A DNA stretch of 24,844 nucleotides from the NCBI GenBank assembly GCA_001796495.1, contig MGMR01000017.1:36963-61806 (forward strand). Reading direction: 5' to 3'. A model generated the notes under the pieces. That model was given only the letters and a program-made list of their open reading frames with translations. It made no database searches and was not told where the DNA came from. Made by a program: the position numbers and the translations under genes. Positions 1 to 7,247 of this stretch are shown one piece after another; the first letter of the stretch is position 1; every line of letters starts with the position of its first letter. Source of the stretch: Chloroflexi bacterium RBG_13_51_18. Lineage in GTDB: Bacteria; Chloroflexota; Dehalococcoidia; Dehalococcoidales; RBG-16-60-22.

Positions 1-2
1 AT

Positions 3-116
3 AATCCCGCTGCATCTCTTTACGCCAGAATGGGTTTTAAAGTTGTCGAGAAAAAAGACCCGTTTGTCTTTGCCGAACGCAAACCTTTAAATGATAACGC
101 CGGTAACAAACAATGA
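3..116 (+). CDS. GNAT-family N-acetyltransferase, C-terminal fragment
   Basis: Only the last 37 codons are in the window; the gene begins upstream. The visible peptide carries the closing GNAT signature, an Asn-Pro-Ala-Ala-x-Leu-Tyr helix followed by Arg-Met-Gly-Phe. In this fold these residues form the last helix and strand beside the acetyl-CoA site. Such enzymes move an acetyl group from acetyl-CoA to an amine; the substrate cannot be told from this piece. Its TGA overlaps the ATG of the HAD gene (ATGA, 113-116), so the two are probably translationally coupled in one operon. Confidence 0.75.
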   Translation, partial: NPAASLYARMGFKVVEKKDPFVFAERKPLNDNAGNKQ

Positions 117-808
117 AATATAAAGCCGTCATCTTCGACCTTTTTGGGACGCTGGTGGATATCTTTTCCCGCGAGGGCTATTATAGCGTCCTTTCGGAAA
201 TGATTTCTATCCTAAAAGCCCCTAAAGATGACTTCCTCAAGCTTTGGCAGGCTACCGCCGACCGGCGCGTTACCGGCGGTTTCCCCAACCTCGAAACAAA
301 TCTAGAGTATATTTGCCGCGAGCTTAAAGTACCCGTCACCAAAACCCAACTTAATTTAGCCAGATGGGTCAGGTTCGATTATGTTTCTCTTGCCCTGACC
401 CCGCGGCCGGACGTCATAAAAACGCTCTCCCGATTAAAGTTGGATGGCTTAAAGATAGGGCTGGTCAGTAACTGCTCGGCGGAGCCTCCTTTAATCTGGC
501 CGCATACGTCTTTTGCCCCGTTCTTTGATGTCACTGTTTTTTCCAGCGTGGCGGGCATACAAAAGCCCAACCCCAAGATTTATCTCATGGCAACCGAAAA
601 GTTAGGTGTTCAGCCGCAGGACTGCCTCTATACCGGCGATGGTGACAACCATGAGCTTACGGGCGCCGCTGGTGTTGGTATGCACCCCATCCTTATCCGC
701 GTTGCCCATGAGGATAGCGCCGATGCTATAAGGTCTAATCCGGAAATAGATAACTGGCATGGCCCGGTAATTACCTCATTGAAAGAGGTCCTCAATCTGG
801 TAAAATAA
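113..808 (+). CDS. HAD-superfamily hydrolase
   Basis: A 231-residue cytoplasmic protein with all four HAD motifs. Motif I is FDLFGT with nucleophile Asp9, motif II is Ser119 in GLVSN, motif III is Lys151 in QKPNPKIY, and motif IV is the acidic GDGDNHE around residues 175-181. A helical cap lies between residues 16 and 95. The residue two after the nucleophile is Phe11, not the Asp usual in HAD phosphatases; DLFGT is common in dehalogenase-like and uncharacterised HAD subgroups. A phosphatase role is therefore likely but not certain, and the substrate is unknown. The ATGA overlap with the GNAT gene and the 7-base gap to the sbcD-like gene indicate one transcript. Confidence 0.85.
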   Translation: MKYKAVIFDLFGTLVDIFSREGYYSVLSEMISILKAPKDDFLKLWQATADRRVTGGFPNLETNLEYICRELKVPVTKTQLNLARWVRFDYVSLALTPRPDVIKTLSRLKLDGLKIGLVSNCSAEPPLIWPHTSFAPFFDVTVFSSVAGIQKPNPKIYLMATEKLGVQPQDCLYTGDGDNHELTGAAGVGMHPILIRVAHEDSADAIRSNPEIDNWHGPVITSLKEVLNLVK

Positions 809-815
809 GACTGTT

Positions 816-2051
816 ATGAAAATCATCCATTTTGCTGATTTACACCTTGGCGTTGAGACCTACGGGCGTATCGACCCCGCCACTGGCCTGTCCTCCCGCC
901 TCGGCGATTTCCTTTCCGTCTTTGATGAGCTTGTCGACTACGCTCTTGAAAACAAGGTCGACCTTGTTCTTTTCTGCGGTGATGCCTATAAGTCCCGCGA
1001 GCCTACCCAGACCCAGCAGCGCGAGTTTGCCCGGCGCATTAGCCGTCTTGCCACCGCCGGAATACCCGTTTTCCTCCTCACCGGCAACCATGACCTGCCC
1101 AACGCCATCGGCCGCGCCACCGCCACCGAGATTTTCGATACTCTGGCGGTAAAAAACGTCTATGTTGCCAGCAAGCCTGATACCGTTAAAATCCCTACCC
1201 CCGGCGGTACAATACAGGTCGTTGCCATGCCCTGGCTGCGGCGCAGCTCTTTGCTTAGCCGTGAAGACTCAAAAAACCTCTCCCTTGAACAGGTTACCCA
1301 AAAAATGCAGGAAGTTATTACACAGTCTATCAGTAATAGAGCCGCCGCCCTCGAGCCCTCCCTGCCCGCCGTCCTGGCCGCTCATGTTTCGGTCGGTTCG
1401 GCCAAAGCCGGTTCGGAAACGATGATGTCAATCGGTCAGGAGCCTATGCTTCTGCTTAGCACGGTTGCCCTGCCCGCCTTCGACTATATAGCCCTGGGGC
1501 ATATCCACAAGCAACAGGTGCTCTCGGAGAGTCCGCCCGTCATCTATGCCGGCAGCCTGGAGCGTATCGACTTCGGAGAAGAAAACGATGCCAAAGGTTT
1601 TTACGTGATTGATATCCTTCCCGGCGCCGGAGATGATAAAAGGCAGGTATCTTTTGAATTCCGCCACGTCAAAGCCCGCCGCTTTCTCACCATAAAAGTT
1701 GACCTCGATGGAGAAGAAACCGACCCCACCTACGCTGTCCTCAATGCCATCAATAAAAAAACGGAAAAAGTCGGCGAATCTATCGTACGCCTTGTTATAA
1801 CCCTCCCCTCCTCCCTGGAAAGCCAGCTCCGCAACAATGAAATCAAGGACGCCTTGAAAGAAGCCTATAACTTCTCAATTGCCCGTGAAATCCGGCGTGA
1901 GACGCGCCTGCGTCTGGGCAGCCGCTCCGCTGAAGAAATAACGCCCCTGGAAGGATTAAAAAATTACCTGGAAGCACAACAGATATCCCCGGAACGCCAA
2001 AAGGTGTTACTTGAATACGGGGAAAAAATGATTGAAGGAACAGAAACCTAG
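816..2051 (+). CDS. sbcD: SbcD/Mre11-type metallophosphoesterase nuclease
   Basis: A 411-residue DNA-repair exonuclease subunit. The calcineurin-like metal site is complete: Asp8 and His10 in FADLH, Asp56 in FCGDAYKSREPT, Asn91-His92 in TGNHD, His190 in AAHVS, and His229/His231 in GHIH. The remaining C-terminal part matches the capping region of bacterial SbcD. SbcD normally works with the SMC-like ATPase SbcC to open hairpins and process double-strand ends. No sbcC is in the window, and the next gene is convergent with no spacing, so sbcC is elsewhere or absent. The start follows the HAD stop by 7 bases without a clear SD, which points to translational coupling. Confidence 0.88.
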   Translation: MKIIHFADLHLGVETYGRIDPATGLSSRLGDFLSVFDELVDYALENKVDLVLFCGDAYKSREPTQTQQREFARRISRLATAGIPVFLLTGNHDLPNAIGRATATEIFDTLAVKNVYVASKPDTVKIPTPGGTIQVVAMPWLRRSSLLSREDSKNLSLEQVTQKMQEVITQSISNRAAALEPSLPAVLAAHVSVGSAKAGSETMMSIGQEPMLLLSTVALPAFDYIALGHIHKQQVLSESPPVIYAGSLERIDFGEENDAKGFYVIDILPGAGDDKRQVSFEFRHVKARRFLTIKVDLDGEETDPTYAVLNAINKKTEKVGESIVRLVITLPSSLESQLRNNEIKDALKEAYNFSIAREIRRETRLRLGSRSAEEITPLEGLKNYLEAQQISPERQKVLLEYGEKMIEGTET

Positions 2052-3248
2052 TTAGTCCTTAGCGTCCCAGATAAAGGCTGACGTTACCACAGCAACTGCC
2101 GTGACTGCCCAGGCAGAAAAGGTAAACATTGTGTGGTAGCCATATATATCAATAAAATTACCCATGATAGGCGCAAAGATTGCCCCCGTATACTGCATCG
2201 TAGAATAATATACCCCATATATTAACGAACGGTTCTTGGCCGGTGTCTGGCTCATAATAAATACTTCCGTCACCGGGAACCGCATTGCCTGGATAACTCC
2301 CATTACCCACAAGACAGTCCACAACCCCCAACCGAGCTGAACCTCCTTTAAGGCAAATAACATCAGCCCGCCTGCAATGCCAGTAACGATGATGACTTTG
2401 ATGCTGCCTATCCGGTCGGAAATCCATCCCCCTAAAGGACCAGCCCATAATCCAGAAGAGAAAATAATAGACATCGCCATAGCCGAGACTTCGTTGGAAG
2501 CGCCTAATTCATTCTTCATGTAAACAGCCAGAAACGCATTCACCGATGCCCCGGCGCCACCCCCGATAACCATCATGGTAAGGAAAGCAATCAGCCGGCG
2601 CTTGTAGCCGGGCTGTGGAGGTTTCTCCTCCATTTGCCTGCGTTTCATTTCTTCCACATGGGTCTTGCTGTACTTCTTACGCAAATAAATAAAGAAGCCT
2701 ATACCCAGAATTATGGTTGGTATCGCCAGTGTAATATATGCGCCACGCCATCCCCAGGCAGCCGCAATACCACCGGCGATAAGAGGCGCCAGGAAAAAAC
2801 TAGAATTTCCGCCGATAAGATGCAGGCCTAATGCCCTGCCCCGCTGGTTTGGAGGCACGGAAAGAGAAATAAGAGGGGTCGCGGCAGGATGATAGCCCCC
2901 TGCCATAAGCCCCATGAATACAAGGAACACCAGCAGCATTACATATGTATGTGACAAGCCAACCAGCAGACCCCCAATCCCAACACCAAGAACACCTATG
3001 GTTATTAGAATCGTTGGTCCCATGCGGTCTGCCAACCATCCGGCAGGCAATTGTGCTGCCCCGCTGGAAAGTGAAAACGCAGATGTAATGCCCCCTAACT
3101 GTGAGTTGTTTAGCTTGAATTCATCCTGAAGAAAGGGCTGCATCGGCTGCGGCAACGCTGTTAGCAAATGGTGCGTAGCATGAGCAAGAATAAAAAAAGG
3201 AAGTGATGTCAGGAAAAAAGAGCGCTTTTTAGGTGCTGGTTCTGTAAT
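2052..3248 (-). CDS. MFS transporter (drug/fosmidomycin-resistance-like), probable ATT start
   Basis: A twelve-helix major facilitator, about 398 residues. The loop after helix 2 has the MFS motif (GWLADRMGP), and the central loop near residue 200 is basic. The first helix contains His-Ala-Thr-His-His followed by LPQPMQPF, reminiscent of fosmidomycin-resistance-type exporters. The frame stays open well upstream of the only conventional in-frame start (TTG at 3167), and starting there would delete helix 1. Upstream of it the frame has no ATG or GTG. An ATT at 3248-3246 lies 7 bases after AAAGGA (3261-3256) and gives a normal N-terminus of MTEPAPKKRS plus a full helix 1, so I chose it. The stop abuts the sbcD stop. 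The gene is divergent from padR, so it is probably a target of that repressor. Confidence 0.82.
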   Translation of the reverse strand: MTEPAPKKRSFFLTSLPFFILAHATHHLLTALPQPMQPFLQDEFKLNNSQLGGITSAFSLSSGAAQLPAGWLADRMGPTILITIGVLGVGIGGLLVGLSHTYVMLLVFLVFMGLMAGGYHPAATPLISLSVPPNQRGRALGLHLIGGNSSFFLAPLIAGGIAAAWGWRGAYITLAIPTIILGIGFFIYLRKKYSKTHVEEMKRRQMEEKPPQPGYKRRLIAFLTMMVIGGGAGASVNAFLAVYMKNELGASNEVSAMAMSIIFSSGLWAGPLGGWISDRIGSIKVIIVTGIAGGLMLFALKEVQLGWGLWTVLWVMGVIQAMRFPVTEVFIMSQTPAKNRSLIYGVYYSTMQYTGAIFAPIMGNFIDIYGYHTMFTFSAWAVTAVAVVTSAFIWDAKD

Positions 3249-3318
3249 CGGCGTATCCTTTCAAACCTGCCAGTAATAGCATAAATTAAGATAAAATAAA
3301 AACACCATTAATTGAAAG

Positions 3319-3352
3319 AAACGCTATTTCGTGACACGACGAAATATCGTTT
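3319..3352. promoter_or_regulatory. Inverted repeat, probable PadR operator for the divergent MFS gene
   Basis: Two 14-base arms, AAACGCTATTTCGT (3319-3332) and ACGAAATATCGTTT (3339-3352), are inverted with one mismatch and 6 bases between them. The core of the right arm, ACGAAATATCGT, differs by one base from ACGATATATCGT in the padR promoter palindrome. It sits between the MFS start (3248) and the padR start (3465). A role as a second binding site for the same regulator is inferred. Confidence 0.6.
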
Positions 3353-3405
3353 AAAATATTATATACTCCTCCTGCTTAAAAAACAAATAGTATCATTTTA
3401 TTATA

Positions 3406-3434
3406 TTGACAACGGTATATTGATATGTTACGAT
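3406..3434 (+). promoter_or_regulatory. padR promoter
   Basis: The -35 TTGACA (3406-3411) and -10 TACGAT (3429-3434) are separated by 17 bases. The -10 lies inside a perfect 14-base palindrome, so a bound repressor would block polymerase. Transcription would begin near 3441, giving a leader of about 24 bases with the SD GGAGGTGAT. Confidence 0.75.
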
Positions 3435-3445
3435 ATATCGTAATA
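3422..3445. promoter_or_regulatory. PadR-type operator overlapping the -10
   Basis: The centre is the perfect palindrome TACGATATATCGTA (3429-3442). The 24-base block 3422-3445 matches 22815-22838 upstream of another MFS gene at 21 positions, and both blocks start exactly 16 bases after the first base of a TTGACA. Autoregulation by the adjacent PadR protein is the simplest reading, because PadR genes commonly control themselves and a neighbouring transporter. Confidence 0.65.
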
Positions 3446-3464
3446 AAGCCGGAGGTGATGTAAT

Positions 3465-3959
3465 ATGTTTCATCGGCCTTTCTTCCATTTTGAACGTCAG
3501 TCCCGCCTCTTTGAAAAAGGCGACCTGAAATATGTTATCCTCAACCTTCTTAAGGACAAGCCCAGCCACGGCTATGAGATTATACGCGCCCTGGAAGACA
3601 TCTTCCACGGCTTTTATACGCCCAGCGCCGGCAGCGTTTACCCTACCCTCCAGATGCTTAATGACATGGGTTACGTTAACTCCTCGGAGCAGGATGGTAA
3701 AAAAACCTACACTATTACCGATGAAGGCAAAAAGTTCCTTAAAGAACAGCAGGAAGTCGTCGACAAAATAGAAGGCCAGATGAAAGAATGGTGGGGACCG
3801 CGTAATATCGGCGATTTCCATGAAACCATTAATGAGCTAAGGAAACTCGGCCGTCTCGTCAGCCACCGTACGCATAACCTGGGGGCGGATAAATGGGCCA
3901 AAATAAAAGAGGTCGTCTCCCGCGCCTGCAGTGATATTGAAGATATACTGGAAAAATAA
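3465..3959 (+). CDS. PadR-family transcriptional repressor
   Basis: A 164-residue DNA-binding protein. Residues about 15-95 form the PadR winged helix: GDLKYVILNLLKDKPSHGYEI (helices 1-2), then SAGSVYPTLQMLNDMGYV (recognition helix) and the wing KKTYTITDEGKKFL. The rest, about 95-164, is the helical C-terminal dimerisation region typical of the PadR-s2 group. PadR proteins usually repress efflux-pump or stress genes and release DNA on binding small molecules. It has a strong SD (GGAGGTGAT, 9 bases before the ATG). The gene is divergent from an MFS exporter and has palindromic operators around its promoter. The stop is one base from the convergent tRNA gene. Confidence 0.92.
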   Translation: MFHRPFFHFERQSRLFEKGDLKYVILNLLKDKPSHGYEIIRALEDIFHGFYTPSAGSVYPTLQMLNDMGYVNSSEQDGKKTYTITDEGKKFLKEQQEVVDKIEGQMKEWWGPRNIGDFHETINELRKLGRLVSHRTHNLGADKWAKIKEVVSRACSDIEDILEK

Positions 3960-3960
3960 C

Positions 3961-4035
3961 TGGAGCCAGCGATAGGATTTGAACCTACGACCCGCGGTTT
4001 ACGAAACCGCTGCTCTACCACTGAGCTACGCTGGC
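3961..4035 (-). tRNA. tRNA-Thr (anticodon CGT)
   Basis: The minus strand folds into a full 75-base cloverleaf: acceptor GCCAGCG/CGCTGGC, D arm GCTC/GAGC, anticodon stem GCGGT/ACCGC with loop TTCGTAA, and T arm GTAGG-TTCGAAT-CCTAT with one wobble pair. The loop places CGT at positions 34-36, which reads the Thr codon ACG. The 3' CCA is encoded (3963-3961). It converges on padR with one base between them. Confidence 0.96.
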
Positions 4036-4246
4036 GTCTTAAAAAACGTCAAACCGGGTCTTTTTGGGCCACCATGCCACCCCAAAATATTACACGCTAC
4101 CGTATTTAACGTTTTCCCTTCAATTATATGGCTATGAACGTGTATTGTAAAGGTTGCCGCCGCGCTCTGCCATACCCTTGCAGAATGTCATCTATTTAGG
4201 AAACCTGGCTACTTTCTGTAAAGACTGTAAAAAATGCCTGAATAAC

Positions 4247-4275
4247 TTGACAAGCATCCGCTATAGTTGTATCAT
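4247..4275 (+). promoter_or_regulatory. Promoter of the ABC substrate-binding protein gene
   Basis: TTGACA (4247-4252), a 17-base spacer and TATCAT (4270-4275). Start near 4282 predicts a leader of about 177 bases before the ATG at 4459. The boxes and spacing are the same as those of the response-regulator promoter at 10652-10680. Confidence 0.75.
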
Positions 4276-4297
4276 TCTGCCAAAATCTGGTTTTTTT

Positions 4298-4362
4298 GGA
4301 CAATCATCAGCACTTGTCCTGATTGATCCTCTTGTTAGCAGTAGTTTATTTGATGATTGCCC
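4298..4362 (+). promoter_or_regulatory. Long-range stem in the receptor-gene leader
   Basis: GGACAATCATCA (4298-4309) can pair with TGATGATTGCCC (4351-4362) at 11 of 12 positions, closing a 41-base loop. It lies early in the predicted 5' leader. I do not recognise a known riboswitch class; a cis-regulatory RNA is only a possibility. Confidence 0.35.
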
Positions 4363-4390
4363 TGAAAAATATTAAAAAGTTACAAAATTA

Positions 4391-4462
4391 GAGGAGGTGA
4401 TGCATGCCGGGATAAAGAAAAAGGCACGTTTATTTGAATATTTTAAAGGAGAAAACAAATGA
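4391..4462 (+). other. Strong SD with leader mini-ORFs ahead of the ABC receptor
   Basis: GAGGAGGTGAT (4391-4401) is an extended, near-perfect anti-SD match, stronger than the SD of the receptor gene itself (AAAGGAG). At ideal spacing it serves ATG 4404, which encodes only Met-Pro-Gly and stops at 4413-4415. An overlapping frame from ATG 4400 encodes 20 residues (MHAGIKKKARLFEYFKGENK) and ends in an ATGA overlap with the receptor start at 4459, but its SD spacing is only 2 bases. Either could be a translated leader that affects the downstream gene, or the SD may be a relic. Confidence 0.35.
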
Positions 4463-6153
4463 AAAAATTTATATTTTTAGCCCTCGCTGCAGTTTTGATA
4501 TTCAGTATTGCTCTCTTCGGCTGCGGCGGTGAAACCACCACACCTACAGCCTCTACAACCCCACCAACCTCCACCACACCTACCTCTACAACGCCTACAG
4601 TCACCACCCCGGTTGATGGACGTCTCCCCAATCTGGGAGCCCTTGCTAAACCGGAAGGCGGCAAAACAGGCGGTCGACTCCAGTTAATGTCTATGGCCAA
4701 CATCGCCAATATCGGTGACCCCACCGGCTCAGCCGGTCCAAGTGATGCCGGAATCTCCTTCCTGGCTGTAGAACCACTGCTTATTGTCGATAAAAACGGT
4801 AGTATCCAACCCTGGCTGGCGGAAAGCTTCGAAATAGCCGATGATGGTTCATCAATCACCTTATTCCTGCGCCAGGGCATCAGTTTCACTGACGGTTCAC
4901 CTTTCAATGCCGAGGCCGCCAAGTATAACATCGATAACGGCATCAACAGCTTGATGTGGCCTAACATGAAAAAATTCAGCCAGTGTGTTAGCGTCGATGC
5001 TTACACTGTCAGACTTGACTTCGTAAACGGCCAGTGGGACTGGGTAGCAGTTAAGAGCCTCGGGACTTTCTGGAGCGCCATGATGTTCTCCCCCACGGCT
5101 CTGCAGAATAATACTGCCGAATGGAAAATGACCCATGTGGTAGGCACCGGCCCCTTCATCCAGACCGGCTACGAGCCCAACCTGAAAGTGTCGTTCGACC
5201 GCAACGATAACTACTGGAGAGGCAAGCCCTACATGGATGGTATTGACATAAACGTTATTACAGACTCGAACGTTGCTCTCATGGCGTTCAAATCCGGGCA
5301 GATTCACACTGTAGGTATTAACCCGCAGGATGCCCAGGGTGTTGTTGACGAGGGCTTTGAACTCAGGGAGAGCACCGATATGGTCTTCAACTGGTGCTTA
5401 TTGCCCTCCAGCGGCAATCCGGATTCCCTCCTTACTGATATCAACCTTCGCCGCGCCGTCGAGTCTGCCATCGATAAACAAGCGATAGTCGATGCGTTTA
5501 CTTACGGCTACGGCGTAGCCACCAACCAAGGTTTCTGCCTCCCGCCATACAGGGATGACACTACAATCGGCTATCCTTTTGACCTCGCAGCAGCCCAGGG
5601 TTATATGGATACAGCCGGCTTCAGCGAAGGTTTCACCACTACCCTGTATATGGTCCAGGGCGGTCCTGATGACGTCCCGATGGCGATTAAGGGTATGCTT
5701 GAGCTAGCCAATATCACGCTGAACGTCGAGAAAATCGGCTACCTGCAGCTGGTGGAAATGATCGGCGGCGGTGGCACCGGCTGGGACGGATATATCTGGG
5801 TTTACGGCTTCCCCGGCATGACGGTCGACCCTGCCAGCACCCTGGCAAACGGTCCTCTGAATGCAGTTCATCCGGCGGATGACCCCACAGGATGGATGGT
5901 TACAACCTGGATAAGCTGTGAACAGCCAGCAGAACTCTGCAACTTAGCTGAGATGGGAGCCCAAGAAACCGATGCCGCCAAGAGAATCCCGTATTATCAG
6001 GAAATCTCCCGTAAAGCAACCGATGTTTACTGCCAGTGGAGCTACCTGTACTACACACCCGGTCTTAGCTCTATATCTCCAAAGGTTAAAGGCCATACCA
6101 TAGGACTATATATAGAATTCTATGCGTATACTTTCGCCTGGCTGGATGAATAA
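4459..6153 (+). CDS. ABC transporter substrate-binding lipoprotein, family 5 (peptide/nickel type)
   Basis: A 564-residue extracytoplasmic receptor. Residues 1-21 are a lipoprotein signal (charged MKK, hydrophobic core) ending at Cys22 in ALFGC, the lipid-anchored residue. Residues about 24-53 form a Thr/Pro-rich linker. The rest is the SBP_bac_5 fold, with EPLLIVDKNGSIQPWLAESFE, the family motif AKYNIDNGINS, GTGPF, and the LRRAVESAIDKQAIV helix. Receptors of this family bind oligopeptides, nickel or other solutes; the ligand cannot be assigned. SD AAAGGAG is 7 bases before the ATG. It is convergent with the dppBCDF-type operon, its likely partner, but has its own promoter and so can be expressed separately. 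Confidence 0.93.
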   Translation: MKKFIFLALAAVLIFSIALFGCGGETTTPTASTTPPTSTTPTSTTPTVTTPVDGRLPNLGALAKPEGGKTGGRLQLMSMANIANIGDPTGSAGPSDAGISFLAVEPLLIVDKNGSIQPWLAESFEIADDGSSITLFLRQGISFTDGSPFNAEAAKYNIDNGINSLMWPNMKKFSQCVSVDAYTVRLDFVNGQWDWVAVKSLGTFWSAMMFSPTALQNNTAEWKMTHVVGTGPFIQTGYEPNLKVSFDRNDNYWRGKPYMDGIDINVITDSNVALMAFKSGQIHTVGINPQDAQGVVDEGFELRESTDMVFNWCLLPSSGNPDSLLTDINLRRAVESAIDKQAIVDAFTYGYGVATNQGFCLPPYRDDTTIGYPFDLAAAQGYMDTAGFSEGFTTTLYMVQGGPDDVPMAIKGMLELANITLNVEKIGYLQLVEMIGGGGTGWDGYIWVYGFPGMTVDPASTLANGPLNAVHPADDPTGWMVTTWISCEQPAELCNLAEMGAQETDAAKRIPYYQEISRKATDVYCQWSYLYYTPGLSSISPKVKGHTIGLYIEFYAYTFAWLDE

Positions 6154-6197
6154 GATATAAAGAAAAAGAGCCGTACAGCTTAAACGGCCGGAAAATG

Positions 6198-6233
6198 AAA
6201 TATGGGTCGCGTTTTTCGCGACCCATATTTTTT
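6198..6233. terminator. Bidirectional intrinsic terminator
   Basis: A perfect 14-bp stem (6198-6211 with 6217-6230) has a five-T loop, with T-rich sequence to 6233 on the plus strand and matching A residues on the left that give a U-run on the minus strand. It sits between the convergent receptor gene and the ABC ATPase operon and can end both. Confidence 0.93.
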
Positions 6234-6263
6234 AACGATATATTATTACCAAAAGGATTTCGG

Positions 6264-7247
6264 TTAAACTCTGATACAAGCTACGTAATGTCCGCTCCCC
6301 ACATCACGCAGCGGAGGCCTTGCCTGGCTGCATTCCGGTATCGCCAACTGGCAGCGGGGGTGGAAATGACACCCCGGTGGAGGGTTAACGGGGCTGGGGA
6401 CCTCGCCTTTTAGAACAATACGCGTGCGGGTTTTTTCCGCTACCGGGTCGGGAATAGGTATCGCTGAAAGCAAAGCCTTGGTATACGGGTGTAATGGGTT
6501 TTCATAAAGCTCCCCGGATTCTGCAATCTCCATAATTCGGCCCAGATACATCACCCCCACACGGTCACTTATATGCTGCACCACCGCCAGATCATGGGCA
6601 ATAAAAAGATAGGTCAATGCTAGTTTTTCCTGCAACTCTTCCAGCAGGTTGATTATCTGGGCTTGAATTGATACATCCAGAGCAGAAATAGGTTCATCAC
6701 AGATAATCAGCGAAGGACTGCAGGCCAGCGCACGCGCTATACCGATACGCTGCCGTTGTCCGCCGCTGAACTCATGCGGAACACGGTCCATCATATCCGG
6801 GTCCAAACCGACAATTCTAAACAACTCGGCTACTTTATCTTTAACATCTCTTTTAGTAGCCATTTGGTGTACCAGCAAAGGGTCTCCCACAATACCCCCG
6901 GCAGACTGCCGTGGGTTAAGCGAACCGTACGGGTCCTGGAAAATCGTCCCCATATTCCTCCGGAAATTCTTGAGTTTACGTTCCGGCATTTTGGAAATGT
7001 CATTACCTGAAAATATAATACTCCCGGAAGTTGGCTCGTACAGTCGGAGAATACATCGTCCGGTGGTTGTCTTACCACACCCGCTCTCCCCCACTAATCC
7101 CAGCGTCTCATTCTTATTTATCTCAAAACTAATATCATCAACAGCCTTTATTTCGCCAACCTTACGCCGTAGAAGCCCTCTCGTGATGGGGAAATACATC
7201 TTAAGGTTTTCAACTTTCATTACTTTATCATTCGATGATGTATCCAT
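6264..7247 (-). CDS. dppF: Peptide/nickel ABC transporter ATPase, DppF/OppF type
   Basis: A 327-residue cytoplasmic ATPase. Walker A is GESGCGKTT near residues 53-61, the Q-loop is FQDPYGSLNPRQ, the signature is EFSGGQRQRIGIARAL, Walker B is LIICDEPISALD, and the switch His is in FIAHDLAVV. The C-terminal oligopeptide-transporter extension has four spaced cysteines (CHFHPRC, PEC, YVAC). The GLLRRKVGEIKAVDDISFE N-terminus is typical of the F subunit. It is the last gene of a four-gene operon; its ATG shares one base with the dppD stop (TAATG). It pairs with DppD to power uptake. Confidence 0.93.
   Translation of the reverse strand: MDTSSNDKVMKVENLKMYFPITRGLLRRKVGEIKAVDDISFEINKNETLGLVGESGCGKTTTGRCILRLYEPTSGSIIFSGNDISKMPERKLKNFRRNMGTIFQDPYGSLNPRQSAGGIVGDPLLVHQMATKRDVKDKVAELFRIVGLDPDMMDRVPHEFSGGQRQRIGIARALACSPSLIICDEPISALDVSIQAQIINLLEELQEKLALTYLFIAHDLAVVQHISDRVGVMYLGRIMEIAESGELYENPLHPYTKALLSAIPIPDPVAEKTRTRIVLKGEVPSPVNPPPGCHFHPRCQLAIPECSQARPPLRDVGSGHYVACIRV

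Larger units (their letters stand above)
4036..4458. other. Intergenic region between tRNA-Thr and the ABC receptor gene
   Basis: A 423-base stretch with no gene I can support. The left part (4036-4246) holds two short cysteine-containing reading frames (4134-4199, and around 4205-4245 in another frame) that could be a decayed zinc ribbon but have no SD. The right part carries a good promoter, a long leader with a potential stem, and a very strong SD serving a tiny frame. These are listed separately. Confidence 0.6.

Noticed and set aside
3961..4035. tRNA-Thr as an attachment site for an integrated element
   Set aside because: No integrase and no direct repeat of the tRNA 3' end were found nearby.
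4134..4375. Cysteine-rich short frames (MNVYCKGC... at 4134 and ...FCKDCKKC... in another frame) as a frameshifted zinc-ribbon gene
   Set aside because: The two pieces are in different frames and neither has an SD. The promoter of the next gene lies inside the region. The resemblance to a zinc ribbon rests on a few Cys codons.
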